64,000 nt of DNA from Sceloporus undulatus (Eukaryota > Chordata > Lepidosauria > Squamata > Phrynosomatidae): positions 17,704,620 to 17,768,619 of the forward strand of contig NC_056528.1 of assembly GCF_019175285.1 (NCBI RefSeq), given 5' to 3'. The notes under the pieces were generated by a model. The model was not told where the DNA came from. It did no database searches and was given only the letters and a program-made list of their open reading frames with translations. A program made the position numbers and the translations under genes. This document shows positions 1 through 9,884 of this stretch, one piece after another (within the stretch, counting starts at the first letter, position 1; every line of letters begins with the position of its first letter).

Positions 1-308
1 CCCAGTGCCAGCCAATCGGAAGGGCATGCACCAAGCAGGCTGGTACAGGAATTATTAATGTTCCAAAGAATGGACAGCCGGCTGGGTGGGTTAGCCTGAG
101 GGGAACAGCAAGTGAAGGTATGGTTACCAGGAGCTGCGATGAAAAATTGAAAAGCTGGTTAACAGCGTTGCAAGCTGGCCTTTGCTTTGCCTGGCATGTC
201 AATGGTGGGCAAGGCGGTTGGCGGGGAGGGGGAACAAAGAAGAAAAAATCTAGCAAAGTCTCAGAATATCCTGGCACAAGATGGAATATTAGGTTCAGAA
301 CGTAGTGT

Positions 309-397
309 GTTCCTTCAAGTCGTTTCTGACTTATGGCGACCCTATCACGGGGTTTTCTTGGCAAGGTTTGCTCTGAGAAGGTTTGCCACTGCGTTCC
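309..397 (-). mobile_element. Sauria-type SINE fragment (Bov-B-like tail)
   Basis: This is a 3' part of the family seen throughout the window. It reads, antisense to the element, as the run from 'ccttcaagtcgtttctgac' through the 'ggggttttcttggcaag' block to 'ggtttgccactgc'. The tRNA-like head is missing. Confidence 0.75.
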
Positions 398-414
398 ACT
401 GCGTCATGTTAAGA

Positions 415-615
415 AGATGGAGCTTGTCCAGATGAGGGTGACCAAAACGGTGAAGGGTCTGGAAACCATGCCTTAGGATGAGAAACTTAGGGAGCAGGGG
501 AGGTTTAGCCTGGAGAAGAGAAGGTTAAGAGGTGACATGATAGCCCTGTTTAAACACTTGAAGGGGTGTCATACTGAGGATGGATCAAGCCTCATCTCTG
601 TTCCCTTCCAAAAAA
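415..615 (+). mobile_element. CR1 LINE 3' fragment
   Basis: The stretch holds the conserved CR1 3' words 'tttagcctggagaagagaag' and 'aggtgacatgatagccctgt', as in the copies near 42.0 and 63.5 kb. It is a 5'-truncated, old copy that stops before the CR1 3' terminus. Confidence 0.75.
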
Positions 616-1426
616 ATCCAAGCCTCTCTCAGTGGCGCATTTCAATTTTATGCGATTGTAAGTCCATTTGCAAGGACAACTTCCCAACAGGATGCAAGCC
701 AAGATTTATGTTTTTAAAATGTAGGTAGATGACTGAACGCTTCTGGTTTTGGGGAGGGTGGGTTAGATTTATGGCCATCCATGTGGCCCCCAAAAGGTCC
801 CATGGGACAGAAAAATGGCCCTTGGACTCCATACGATTACTCCACCCTCCACAATCTGGCAAATTAATCCATTACAAGTTTCAGCCCTGATCATTATCTT
901 TTTATTTATTGTTTGCCTTGGGTGCAGAAGGCACCATTGTTCCTTCGTCCTCGGCGTCATTATCTAAGCCACATTTTAATTCCCCGTTGCAAGTTCTTTC
1001 AATTAGCCAGCACAAATACCCGGACGGCTTGATGTCTTCATTAGCAAGATGGCCCCCGTCATCGAGCGACAGCCTAGATGACAAAACTGCCTCAAGGTTC
1101 TCCAAGGTGGTGGTGACTACCTCTTACTTCTTGCAAATTGGACTCTGGCAAAGGACACAGACCAGACGCAACAGGAACCAATGTGGACAGTAAGTCTGTT
1201 CCGGAGCATGTGCAAAGTTTATTCTGTCTTTTCATTCCAGACGGCTGCACCCCTAAGATGGTGAGGAATGGCATTGGCGCACTGCGTGTTTGACTTCCCA
1301 ACCAGTTTAAGAGTCTGGAAAAGTTACATTTTGAAAATATAACTCTTGGAATCTAGCGTTTTGGGAGCCACACTCCAAAACAAGTAATAGCCAAAATTCT
1401 CTATGGCAAGCTACACTAAGTAAATA
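616..1426. other. Intergenic, no recognisable gene or named repeat
   Basis: No ORF here looks like protein and no clear terminal repeats are visible. It is probably old decayed repeat and unique sequence. Confidence 0.5.
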
Positions 1427-1570
1427 CAGTGGTCCCTTGGTATCCGCTGCGGATTGGTTCCAGGACCCCTTGGATACCAAAATCCATGGATGTTCAAGTC
1501 CCATTTAATACAATGGCATAGTGAAGTGGTGTCCCTTAGCAAAAACAAGGTTTGCTTTGTATTTTTAGCT
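1427..1570 (+). mobile_element. MITE family A (Tigger-like), left part
   Basis: The element starts CAGTGGTCCCTTGGTATCC right after a TA dinucleotide. It then carries the family words 'ggttccaggaccccttgga' and 'ccaaaatccatggatgttca'. The right terminal repeat is not found, so the copy is truncated. The TA flank and CAGTKGGCCC-type ends point to the Tc1/mariner (pogo/Tigger) superfamily. Confidence 0.7.
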
Positions 1571-1984
1571 ACCTAGCAGAGGCCCTGTTAGTGAACTGCC
1601 AAGATGAAATCAAGGCAAGAGTTTCTAGAGCAGCTATTCTGTTCTGTTTTTTTGGAATTTTGTAAGGTCTGCTTTTAAAACAAAAGGAAGGAGAGAAAAG
1701 AGGAGGGAGGAATGTGGCTCAGCATTCAGAAGTTTGGGGAACGGTGCCCTAGGGAACTCCCTGGGCTTCCATAGCTGGGCTCAGCACATTAGTCATGAGG
1801 AGATGCATGGCAAAGTGTGCTTCGGCAGGATCTCAAGAGGCCCCCTGCAAATGCTGAGCTCTTGAAATTCCACCTAGGCAGATGGCTGGCTGGATGCTCC
1901 TAGTTTTAGCCTGAAAGAACCATCTCTTTTTCTGCCTCGCATGTCAGAAGCGTCTTCATGTGTGAGAGAGAAAGGCCTGGGATC
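1571..1984. other. Intergenic, nothing recognised
   Basis: I see no gene or clear repeat boundary. Short purine-rich runs lie near 1,685-1,710. Confidence 0.45.
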
Positions 1985-4870
1985 CTGTTGGTGACAGACA
2001 GACCTGGCTTGGGCCTGAAGGAGATGCTGTGTGGGCTCAGGCCCTGCCTGCTGGGTTCTCGGTGAAGGACCAGCCCAGGTTAGGTGGGCGGGGGTGTGTG
2101 TGGCCTTGATACATAGGAACACCTTGTCCCTCACCAGGAACCACATCCAACAGACGTCCTATATCGAGTGTATTTACCTGACCCTAAAGGCTAGGGACAG
2201 TCTAGGGATTCTGTTAGTGTATCGGCCACCCCGTGCGCTAGCGGACTCCCTTAACGAGCTGACACAGCTGGTCGCTGAGCTGATGTTGGAGACGCCCAGG
2301 CTACTTGTCCTGGGTGACTTCAACATCTCCCTCACGGCCAACTATGTTCCATCCGGTGCGGCTCGGGAATTCATGGATACCATGGCGGCCATGGGCCTGT
2401 CCCAGCTGATAGTGGGTCCTACGCACTGTGCGGGTAATACTCTTGATTTGGTCTTCTGTTCGGATGCGGAAAATCCGTGGGCGGAAATAACTAATATTTC
2501 CCCCCTGTCATGGACGGATCACTTCCTGGTGGAGGCAAAAATCAAGGTCTCTACCCAGATCCCCCCCGGGGGTGGTGGACCTGTTAGGATGGTCCACCCT
2601 CGAAGGCTGATGGAACCCAAAAGGTTCCAGGAAGCCTTAGAGGGGCTCATGGTTGGAAGTGACGGCGACTCTGTTGATGCCCTCACCGGTATTTGGAATA
2701 CCGGTCTCTCTAGGGCTATACACAGTATCGCTCCCAAGCGCCCTCTCCGGCCCGCTTCCAAGCGTAAGCCCTGGTATACGGAAGATCTCCGGGCAAGGAA
2801 GCGGGAACTGCGACGGCTAGAGTACCGTTGGCGGAAACACCTTTGCTTAGACGACAAGGCTCTCCTAGACCAACTGTTAGAGGACTATGGAGAGGCGATA
2901 TGAGCAGCTAAGAACTCGTTCTATGGTGTTCGTGTCGCGTCCGCGGAGTCGCGTCCAGCAGAGTTTTTCAGGGTGGTTAGGGAGCTAACTCAGCTCCTTC
3001 CTGCCCCGAACCAGATCCTTGAACCTTCTAAGGCCTGCTGCGACCAATTTAATAACTTCTTCGCGGATAAAACCTCTCGTATAAGTGAAGGTCTTAATGC
3101 CGACATTCAAGCAGAACCTAGGGTAGAGGCGTCCAGAGCCTCCGTGGACTCTATTAAACTGGATCGGTTTGAGTTGCTAAGTACCGATGATGTGGACAAG
3201 ATCCTCGGAAGTGTTCGGAAGACAACTTGCTCTCTTGATCCCTGTCCCTCATGGCTAGCGGCCCAGGGGGGACCGGCGGTAACTTTATTGTTACGCCGGA
3301 TTATTAACACATCTTTGAGGGAAGGGCAATTAAAAAAGCCCTCCCTCGACCCCCTGGTACATAATAATTATCGGCCAGTTTCGCTGCTGCCATTTCTGGG
3401 GAAGGTGATCGAGAGGGCGGTTGCAATCCAGCTTCAGGCGGTCTTGGATGAAACGGATTATCTGGACCCATTTCAAACTGGCTTCCGGGCGGGTCACGGG
3501 GTTGAGACGGCCATGGTCGCCTTGGTCGATGATCTCCGTCTGGGCATCGACAGGGGAAGCGTGTCCTGTTGGTGCTCTTGGACATCTCAGCGGCTTTTGA
3601 TACCATAGACCATGGTATCCTTCTGGGGCGTCTGGCAGAGGTGGGAATCGGGGGCACTGCGCTCCAGTGGTTCCGGTCTTACCTCTCTGGGAGGTCCCAG
3701 ATGGTGCAGCTGGGAGACGTGTGCTCCGATGAGAGGCCCCTTAAAACCGGGGTCCCTCAAGGAGCCATTCTGTCTCCCATGCTATTTAACATTTACATGA
3801 AACCGCTGGGAGAGATCATCCGGAGACATGGAGCGCGGGGTTATCAGTACGCTGATGACACCCAAATCATTTTCTCTATGTCTCCGACTGATGCAGTGAC
3901 TGGGGATGGCGTCTCTCCTCTCGTGGCCTGTCTGGAGTCAGTAATGGGCTGGATGAGGGAAAACCGACTCAAATTGAATCCAGAGAAAACGGAGGTACTT
4001 GTGATAGGTCCCCCTGGTCCAGGAATGGCGGTAGTTCCACCTGTCCTGAACGGGGTCACGCTCCCTGTGAAGGACTCCGTGCGCAGTCTGGGGGTGCTTC
4101 TTGATTCGTCGCTTCACCTGACTGCTCAGGTGAATGCGACGGTCAAGAACACCTGTTATCAGCTTCGGCTGATTCGCTAGCTGCGCCCATACCTGGCCCA
4201 GAGGGACCTTGAAATGGTAGTACACGCTCTGGTAACCTCGAGATTTGATTTCTGCAACGCACTCTACATGGGGCAACCCTTATACCAAACCCGGAAGCTA
4301 CAAATGGTACAGAATATGGCAGCCAGGCTGGTCACTGGAACTTCCAGGGCCAGGCATATTACACCGGTGCTTAAAGACCTGCATTGGCTGCCTATTCGCT
4401 TCAGGGCACAATATAAGGTGTTGGTAATGACCTATAAAGCCCTAAATGGCTTGGGCCCAGGATACCTGAAGGACCGCCTCTCCCCGTACATTCCGTCCCG
4501 CACCCTCAGAACATCTGGGCAGCAACTACTTAGGGTGCCAGGGGCTAGGCTGACCTCTACTACGAGGAAGACATTTTCCATCGCTGCCCCGGCCCTTTGG
4601 AACACGCTGCCCACAGAGCTCCGCTCGACCACCTCCCTGGCCCAATTCAGAAAGGATCTGAAAACCTTTCTATTCCATCTTGCATTCCCCGACTAAAGTC
4701 CAGTGGGCCTCCCTTCCTCTTCTGTGGCAAAGAGGATTGGCTAACGGGGGTTTTATTCTGTTGTTGTTTTAAAATTGTATTGTATTGTATTTTTATTATG
4801 TTGTTAACCGCCCTGATCTGTGGAAGGGCGGTATAAAAATAAAATTTTTATTATTTTATTTATTATTTAT
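1985..4870 (+). mobile_element. L2/CR1-like LINE with endonuclease and reverse transcriptase
   Basis: This is a non-LTR retrotransposon, 5' truncated inside the endonuclease. The endonuclease C-terminal half is at about 2,100-2,560 (LLVLGDFNISL, then NTLDLVFCSD and SWTDHFLVEAKI). The reverse transcriptase follows: NNYRPVSLLPFLGKVIERA at about 3,360-3,420, DISAAFDTIDHGILL at about 3,579-3,625, GVPQGAILSPMLFNIYMKPL near 3,750, and the catalytic YADDTQ near 3,850. The C-terminal HWLPIRFRAQYKVL region runs to about 4,690. The 3' UTR ends in a small hairpin (ccgccctgatc...gggcggtataaa) and a TTTATT-rich tail at 4,840-4,870, typical of this LINE group. The ORF has two in-frame stops (near 2,902 and 4,180), a frame change near 3,570-3,600, and an apparent small deletion before NNYRPVS, so it is inactive. 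The exact clade (L2 or CR1-like) is uncertain. Confidence 0.88.
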
Positions 4871-4871
4871 C

Positions 4872-5138
4872 TAACATCAACAGGAGGAGACACCAGGTCC
4901 TCCACGTCTGTGGCGTTGACTTTTGTAGATCTGATTATTTGTGGGTTTGATTTGGGCATTTGTAGGTCCTCCAGTGTGATTCTATAGTCAACTTCTAATA
5001 GCTGTTGACCATAGAGTTGTACTGGAGGACCTGGAGATTGTTCTCTTAGGTAAAAAGAATAGTGCTTTTTAATTTGCGGTTTTACCACATTCACGGGGTC
5101 CTTCACCCTTAACCCCAGTGAATCTCAAGGGACCACTG
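4872..5138 (-). mobile_element. MITE family B (TA-flanked, internal palindrome)
   Basis: It ends 'agggaccactg' followed by TA, the inverse of the CAGTGGTCCC end seen in family A. The interior carries the palindromic words 'ggtcctccagtgtgattcta' and 'gaccatagagttgtactgga'. The same interior recurs near 48.6-48.9, 63.3-63.5 and 63.98 kb. The left terminus is not visible and abuts the tail of the LINE. Confidence 0.65.
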
Positions 5139-5181
5139 TAGTGTCCTGACCAAGAAAGTATTAACAGCTCTATTCTGTTTT

Positions 5182-5295
5182 AAGGGCCTACATACCCTGA
5201 AGGCAACAGGTCCTGCCTGATCTTAGAAGCTAAGTAGGGTCAGTCTTGGTTCGCACTAGGATCAAAAGCTGCCAAGGAATATGAGGTGCAGCAGG
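5182..5295 (+). repeat. 5S rRNA-like SINE or pseudogene
   Basis: The stretch 'cctgatcttagaagctaagt' followed by 'agggtcagtcttggttcgca' matches the 5S rRNA internal control region (box A, intermediate element and box C area). It then continues 'aggat', with a 5S 3'-like 'ggaatatgaggtgcagcagg'. The 5S 5' end, 'gcctac', is degenerate and lies just upstream. It is either a 5S-derived SINE head or a decayed 5S pseudogene, not a working gene. Confidence 0.65.
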
Positions 5296-5867
5296 CTCTG
5301 TTTCAGAAAAAGGAACTGACAAAGCCACCTCTGAGGATTCCTGGCCTAAGATCTTGGATCCAAACATATTTGTGGGGAAACACATCTCAACTTTGAGACC
5401 TTCCGCCTGTTTTGTATTTTGGCTCCCATCAACTCCAGAATCAGAAATGCCAGGAACTGCAATCCAAAACATCTGAAAGGCACCAAGCAGAGATTTACAT
5501 AGAATAATAGAACGCTTAGTCTCTGTATTCTAGGATCTGAGTCATTGTCTTCAATGTTTGCAATGCTAGATTCTCATGTCTCTGAATGGTCATTTCCCCC
5601 TCTTGATCTCTGTCCGCATGCTTGCTTTCCAGCTTAGCAAACTGCTAGAAGAACCACTCGCCTATGCCTAGCATCATGTCACCAAATGTACAAATCGCTT
5701 TCCTTTTTGATGGCTGAGCCCTGCAGAAGAAAACTGCCTTCTCAAATTTACTTTCTGCAAAGTGAATTTCAAACAGCTCTCTCAGGCCATCTACAGGCTG
5801 CATTGCTCTAATGTTCAAACACTCACCAAGAAGACCTTGGTACTGTATTGCTTCTTTTTAATGTCTT
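5296..5867. other. Intergenic with a half hAT-type palindrome
   Basis: About 5,415-5,480 reads as half of the common palindromic repeat ('ctcccatcaactccagaatc' then 'aactgcaatccaaaacatct'). The rest is not recognised. Confidence 0.45.
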
Positions 5868-6055
5868 GATAGTTGTTGTTCTTGGCACTGTGCGTCTTCA
5901 AGTTGGGTCTGACTTACGGCGACCCTAAGGCAACCCTGTTTTCTTGGCAAGATTTGTTCAGAGAGGACTTGCCATTGCCTTCCTCTAAGACTGAGAGAGT
6001 GTGGCTTGCCCAGGATCACTCAGTGGCTTTTCCCAAGGAGGTCTACAAGACCAGA
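5868..6055 (-). mobile_element. Sauria-type SINE
   Basis: The antisense copy reads from a 'ttgttgttc' tail, through 'ttacggcgaccctaaggcaa' and the 'tctaagactgagagagtgtg' core, to 'gatcactcagtggcttt'. The tRNA-like head is missing. Confidence 0.8.
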
Positions 6056-7029
6056 AGCGGATGCTGAGCTACCATACCTTCCAAAATTTCACCGACGAAA
6101 AGGAGGACACATGTGTCCAAGCAACATCAGGATATGATCAAAATGTCCAAAGTTATGAATGGGAAGGACCCACAAAAGCAAGAAGATGCTGCAGTAGTTC
6201 ACTTTTGCCTGAATCTACTGGGAAGGGCATGATTCTGTCCTATATCCTTTCTCCAAATCAATTGAATCCTACTTTTGTCCTTGAAACTCAGTATATAGCA
6301 AGTGAAGTAATCTGAGGACAAAGAGGAAAAGTGGGACAATGCGGGAGAAACGGGGACATTTTGAAAGCAGCTGAAAAAGTGGGAAAGGAAAGGATTAATT
6401 AGGATTCTCTTTGTCAAATTGGGATAGTTGGAAGATATGCCAGCTACTCCCAGTTTCAGTTTTGGAAATGAAATGGCTCAGAGGAGGTCTCAAGAGAGGG
6501 GAAATAATCTGGAATTCATTTGAGGCAATCCTTTGATTGTTGTCCATCCCTATCTTAAGGGATGGAGAAATAACGCTACAACATTTTGTTGCAGGAACCA
6601 CCTCTGAAAGCTTCATACTGGGACTAGTCAATACAAAGGGCTTGTTGCCAAAGGTTAGGGTTGCAGGCGCGGATTTCTTAAGGATGCCTCACCAGCCATC
6701 ATTCGTAGTCAGCATGATGATAATCCAGATGGAGTTTGGACTCTTGCAGAAGGACAACACTTAATGTTCTTTTTTTCCTCGGCTGGGCCCTGGTTTGATT
6801 TCTCGATGCTTCATTAGCCAGCGTTTGATTGATGGCTGACATTCCATACTTTGAAAACGAAGGCATCTCAGACGTAACAGGCAGCTGCTATGGAAGTTGT
6901 GCGCACTCAATGTCAGGCCTCTTCAGCGGCTTCTTCAGTCATTCGGCCATCGCCGGATGCGACTGGAAGAATCGCTCACAAATGCAGTGTGGCCAAGCCT
7001 TAAACCGTACCCAGCCAAGGGTTTCTTCT
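6056..7029. other. Intergenic, no gene recognised
   Basis: The only notable word is 'aggaggacacatgtgtccaa' near 6,100. A related version occurs near 10,800, so it is probably an unnamed interspersed repeat. Confidence 0.4.
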
Positions 7030-7207
7030 TCCTTGGCTTGGCTTCGTCCTTTTTCACTTGCTGCACCATTTTCCTAGAACTGCCTTCCTGAACATCTGCA
7101 GACTCTCTCTTCTCTTGCTAGTTTTAAATCCAAATTAAAGACTTTCTTGTTCTCTAAAGCATTTGGAACTGTATCTTAATATTGTTTCATAATTTTATAT
7201 TTGATTA
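7030..7207 (+). mobile_element. LINE 3' end (L2/CR1-like)
   Basis: A short reading 'FKSKLKTFLFSKAF' at about 7,123-7,165 matches the C-terminal tail of L2/CR1-type reverse transcriptase ORFs (compare FRKDLKTFLFHLAF in the LINE at 4.6 kb). It is a truncated 3' fragment. Confidence 0.6.
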
Positions 7208-7209
7208 TA

Positions 7210-7282
7210 CAGCGGGACTTTGTCATCTGCTGGGGTTTGGTTCCAGGATCCCCCATGGATAACAAAATCCATGGATGTTCAA
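7210..7282 (+). mobile_element. MITE family A, left end, cut by a SINE
   Basis: It starts CAGCGGGACTTTGTCATCTG after TA and continues with 'ggggtttggttccaggatcc' and 'aaaatccatggatgttcaag'. It stops where the SINE head begins at about 7,283. Confidence 0.7.
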
Positions 7283-7410
7283 GGCCAGCATAGCATAGTG
7301 GTTTCAGCATTGGACTAGAGCCAGAGTTCGAATCCCTGTTTGGGCAAGTCACATTCTCTCAGCTTCAGGGGAAGGCAATGGCAAACCTACTCTGAACAAT
7401 GCCCTGATCC
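7283..7410 (+). mobile_element. Sauria-type SINE, 5' half with tRNA-like head
   Basis: The sense copy begins 'ccagcatagcatagtggttt' (box A-like), then 'agagttcgaatcc' (box B). The core 'gggcaagtcacattctctca' and 'ggcaatggcaaacctactct' follow. The Bov-B-like tail is lost. Confidence 0.82.
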
Positions 7411-8095
7411 AACAGTTGCTACACCCCAAAGAAGTTGGGAAAAGCCGCTTTACCGTTCCCATTCTGTACCCAAATCTTCCCGTTCTCCAAAGAATAACCA
7501 CATTATTCCACTTTGGCAAAAGGCTTCAGGTAGCAGGATAGTCCAAATCTGTTCCTGTCCTCACCAGGCCCTTTAAAACCACTTTAATTTTTTTTAAAGC
7601 TGTTTTTCAAAAACAAATTTCCTCCGGTCCCAAAATGAGATCATGATTGTAAATTAAAGTGTAATTAGCCTTTATGCTTTTATATTCATTAACTCTTCTC
7701 TGTTAATGATGCAGAGGCTGGAGTGTGAAAGCCCAGCATTATGAAACCACATCCAGGAAATAAAATAGTGATTTAGATAATGGCCAGAATGTATTGCCGC
7801 TACTTGCATATAATTAAACAAATGCTCCATTTAAACTTGGAAACATGGATGAATGTTGATTAACCCCAACCCAACGAATCGGCATTGCGATTTGGTTAAG
7901 TGCTCGGCTGCACGGCTGGCAGGGAAGAAAGGCAGGCGGAAGACGGGACACATCCGTCAAGATACACCTGCATTGTACAGGTGCGAGTGCGGGTCCAGGC
8001 ACAGTCTGGAGTAAGGCAAAACAGAGGGAGATCCAGCAGAGCAAATGGGGCATAGTGGTTTGACTACACTGCTGGAGCAAAACAGGACTGACCTG
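7411..8095. other. Intergenic, nothing recognised
   Basis: No gene, terminal repeats or tandem arrays are visible in this unique-looking stretch. Confidence 0.45.
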
Positions 8096-8273
8096 TGTGC
8101 ATCAGAAGTGTCCAACAAGAACAAGTGCCCAGTGCCCAGCAGAGGTGCCTAATGTACATCAGAAGTGTCCAGTGTTTATCAGTAGTGCCCAATGTGTATC
8201 AGAAGTGTCCAATCCACACCAGAAGTGTCCAACACACACAAGAAATGCCCAGTGCACAATAAAAATTCCAGTG
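8096..8273 (+). repeat. Minisatellite, 20-bp unit, about 9 copies
   Basis: Units of 20 bp (two are 19 bp) follow a pattern like 'tgtatcagaagtgtccaatg'. The block 'agaagtgtcca' recurs with changes in almost every unit. Because 20 is not a multiple of 3, the open frame over it (8,097-8,306) shows a 20-residue higher-order repeat beginning HQKCP. That follows from the unit length and is not evidence of a gene. Confidence 0.85.
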
Positions 8274-8419
8274 TGTGCCAACCCTTTCTACTCTGTCCAC
8301 TTCTGACCTTTTTGAATGCCTGGACTGGAAAAGCACAGACAGCTATGCCTGCCAGAATTTTGCAAGTTCTTTGGCATTGTTTTCCTTAGCATCGTCCTTT
8401 GTATCCTTTGCTATGTACC

Positions 8420-8530
8420 TCTAAGTTTTACCCTCAGGTTTATCCACGGGTCAGATCAAAATCCATAGTTTTGGTACCAAAACCTATCCTCGACTTATGG
8501 ATGAGGTCAATTTATAGTTGAGTATATATG
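8420..8530 (-). mobile_element. MITE family E ('ctataagttgg' repeat)
   Basis: It holds 'taccctcaggtttatccacg', 'gatcaaaatccatagttttg' and 'tcctcgacttatggatgagg', and ends near 'tatagttgagtatatatgat'. It is the reverse complement of the copy at 13,286-13,395, so both belong to one interspersed family, probably a non-autonomous DNA transposon. Confidence 0.6.
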
Positions 8531-9103
8531 ATAGACTATCAGCCATTATTCACTATAAGCCTAAATGTTCTTTTTGGGCCACTAATGTGCAAGATAGCAT
8601 TGAACGCTGCACTGTCGGCATTCCAGATTTCTCAGACATTTATCTGGGCTCTTTTCCCCCTCCTTCCCTCCCTCCCTTTCTCCACGAAAGCCATACTGCT
8701 GCCCCTGCCCCACCGTGGCTGGCAGGGGCCTTGATTGACAACGCCAGCTCCGGCCCTGGCAGGGGGAAGCGATGGCACGGAGGTCGATCATTATTCACCG
8801 CCATCCCATGAAACACTCCCCGTCGCTCTCATAATGAGGCTAGCCATTAAGGGCTCAACACCCCCCATGGCCCAGGCAGCCAACGCATTGGAGCCCTTGC
8901 TGGGCCCTTGACTAGTCCCCAGACAGGGTCTCTTGACCCTGGGACAGATCCCAGAGTCCTGGGGTTCAACAGGCTGCTGGGAAACTTTTATCCAATGCCA
9001 AGTGTGTGCATGTGTGCGGATAAATCTGATTTTCTAGACACCAGGCTGCTAAAGACCATCATCCGAAATCTACCTGTGCCACTGTTTAAGCATGAGCCAG
9101 GGA
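8531..9103. other. Intergenic, nothing recognised
   Basis: A pyrimidine-rich run lies at about 8,655-8,685. No gene is supported. Confidence 0.4.
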
Positions 9104-9150
9104 AGTTAAAGCGGTCTCAAACTGGATTATTTCTGCAGTGTGTTTTGGAC
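9104..9150. mobile_element. MITE family C, right-end fragment
   Basis: The words 'aagcggtctcaaactggatt' and 'atttctgcagtgtg' match the right end of the complete element at 9,666-9,884. Confidence 0.6.
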
Positions 9151-9234
9151 ACAAGGTGCTGAACCAACTTAGTAGAGAAGGGGATACAGCACTTTGGGCA
9201 GTTCCCATAAAACATTCCTATAAAACTATTTTTT

Positions 9235-9317
9235 TTTGCTGTTGTGTGTCTTCAAATTGACTCCAACTTGTGGCAATCCTGTCCTAAAATTTTTCTGGCA
9301 CATTTGGGACTGAGCAA

Positions 9318-9318
<1 letters not shown>
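9235..9318 (-). mobile_element. SINE tail fragment (Bov-B-like)
   Basis: It reads 'tgctgttgtgtgtcttcaaa' then 'ttgtggcaatcctgtcc' and ends in 'actgagcaaaat'. It lies next to the AAT microsatellite. Confidence 0.65.

Positions 9319-9319
<1 letters not shown>

Positions 9320-9363
<44 letters not shown>
9320..9363 (+). repeat. (AAT)n microsatellite
   Basis: This is a pure run of about 14 AAT units. Confidence 0.95.
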
Positions 9364-9364
<1 letters not shown>

Positions 9365-9446
9365 ACCCACCTCTCCTCAGGGCTCAAAGTGGGGTAAAGC
9401 ACATTAAAATACAAAACACATAAAGCCACCTTAAAGTTGTAGACCA

Positions 9447-9515
9447 AGTCTACAAAAGCCCATGCTACAACTCCTTTTGCTCAGTCTCAAAGATGCTGCC
9501 AGATCCCTTTGTGTG
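9447..9515. repeat. Palindromic interspersed repeat F, fragment
   Basis: The words 'aagcccatgctacaactcc' and 'cagtctcaaagatgctg' recur in related form near 23.8, 48.4 and 60.0 kb. Confidence 0.55.
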
Positions 9516-9665
9516 CTAATATATTTATTTATGACATTTAAATCTCATAAAATTTCCTCTAAAGACCTCTACAGGGATCCCCATGGCCACATTTTATCCT
9601 CACAGCAACCCTGCGGTGTAAGCTTTAGCCACTAAGAGAGAAGTGACTGGCTCCAAGTTACCTTA

Positions 9666-9884
9666 GGCTGCATCCACAATGCAGAAATAACCCAATTTGA
9701 CTCCACTTTAAAAACTGCCATGGCCTAAAGCTGTAGAATTTAAGGAATTGCAGTTTTCAGACGCATTTAGCCTTCTCTGTCTCAGAATCCTGGTGCCATA
9801 GCAAACGGCAACGCCCAGAACAGCATTAAGCCATGGCAGTTTAAGTGGTTCGAATGGGATTATTTCTGCAGTGTGGATGCAGCC
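9666..9884. mobile_element. MITE family C, complete, long terminal inverted repeats
   Basis: The left arm begins GGCTGCATCCACAATGCAG and the right arm ends CTGCAGTGTGGATGCAGCC. The two arms pair over roughly 55-60 bp out to 'ctgccatggc/gccatggcag', joined by a short loop. No ORF is present, so the element is non-autonomous. The target duplication is not clear, so the superfamily is open. Confidence 0.82.

Noticed and set aside
8097-8306. A small cysteine- and proline-bearing ORF with internal repeats
   Set aside because: It is a reading of the 20-bp minisatellite. There is no signal peptide, family match or gene context.
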